Under the pieces are notes generated by a model that saw only the letters and a program-made list of their open reading frames with translations, was not told the DNA's origin and did not search any database. Below are positions 21,453-21,478 of a DNA stretch of 21,478 nt, piece by piece. The position numbers and the translations under genes were made by a program. This DNA comes from Succinatimonas sp. UBA7265 (GTDB taxonomy: Bacteria; Pseudomonadota; Gammaproteobacteria; Enterobacterales; Succinivibrionaceae). Each line of letters starts with the position of its first letter. Within the stretch, counting starts at the first letter, position 1. The stretch covers positions 1-21,478 of the forward strand of contig DKSD01000022.1 in assembly GCA_002473165.1 (NCBI GenBank), in the 5' to 3' direction.

Positions 21453-21478
21453 ATGCACTCACTCACTCACTCACTCAC
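21453..21478 (+). CDS. Possible start of a phase-variable gene, cut by the window edge
   Basis: ATG at 21453 is preceded by AAGG at 21441-21444 (8-nt spacing). It is followed directly by CACT repeats, read as His-Ser-Leu-Thr in a cycle. Because the unit is 4 bases, gain or loss of one copy would shift the frame. The plus strand is open in all three frames through the tract, while the minus strand meets TGA. It begins 14 nt after the transposase stop. Only eight codons are visible, so this may equally be non-coding sequence. Confidence 0.22.
21456..21478. repeat. (CACT)n tetranucleotide microsatellite at the window edge
   Basis: Twenty-three bases of uninterrupted CACT repeat, five full units plus CAC, running into the end of the window. 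The true length is unknown. Such tracts mutate by slipped-strand mispairing, and they also commonly break assemblies, so the window may end here for technical reasons. Confidence 0.85.

Noticed and set aside
20355..21460. Terminal inverted repeats of the IS (GTACA-ATC near 20361 against GTGCATAATC on the minus strand near 21457)
   Set aside because: Only a few matching bases with gaps; too weak to call element ends.
1..21478. CRISPR arrays, tRNA or rRNA genes, phage attachment sites
   Set aside because: No regularly spaced repeats, no cloverleaf-like or rRNA-like segments, and no direct-repeat pairs flanking an integrase were seen.

Overview
This is a stretch of gammaproteobacterial chromosome. 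Nearly every protein is full-length and E. coli-like, and the order rpsB-tsf-pyrH-frr-uppS-cdsA-dxr-rseP-bamA-skp-lpxD-fabZ-lpxA-lpxB-rnhB-accA-tilS is the classic gammaproteobacterial translation, isoprenoid and envelope cluster. GC-rich coding, the frr-uppS-cdsA-dxr order (E. coli has frr-dxr-uppS-cdsA) and a PD-(D/E)XK 'putative transposase' nuclease relic would fit an Aeromonadales / Succinivibrionaceae-type gut anaerobe. That placement is inference; no rRNA or marker-tree evidence is available here.

Layout. (1) Positions 1-2160 are accessory and decayed. They hold an orphan RelB/DinJ-type antitoxin, a small relic of an Rpn/PDDEXK-family nuclease gene, a longer minus-strand Rpn-like gene broken by a single in-frame TAA, and about 330 bp without a convincing gene. 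(2) Positions 2158-20136 are a long, all-plus core cluster. rpsB-tsf has an extended -10 promoter, a structured 5' leader and an internal attenuator-like hairpin. pyrH and frr follow, with a hairpin-rich leader before frr. Then come uppS and cdsA, dxr-rseP (overlapping), bamA-skp-lpxD-fabZ, lpxA-lpxB (overlapping), rnhB, accA and tilS. (3) Positions 20137-21478 are AT-rich and foreign-looking: a terminator, a well-formed promoter, an IS1595-type transposase, and at the very end an ATG followed directly by a (CACT)n tetranucleotide tract cut by the window edge.

Functionally the core cluster joins translation (S2, EF-Ts, ribosome recycling, tRNA-Ile lysidine synthetase) with envelope building. 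UppS, CdsA and Dxr supply lipid carrier and phospholipid precursors. FabZ and AccA feed fatty acids. LpxD, LpxA and LpxB make lipid A. Skp and BamA insert outer-membrane proteins, and RseP transduces envelope stress. The notable departures are absence of dnaE between rnhB and accA, a ~130-residue low-complexity tail on LpxB, and several intergenic hairpins that look regulatory.

I did not find a clearly new multi-gene system. The best leads are the possible phase-variable start at the right edge, the frr leader with a duplicated GGAGCTTT that could switch between a terminator and ribosome-site sequestration, and the LpxB tail.
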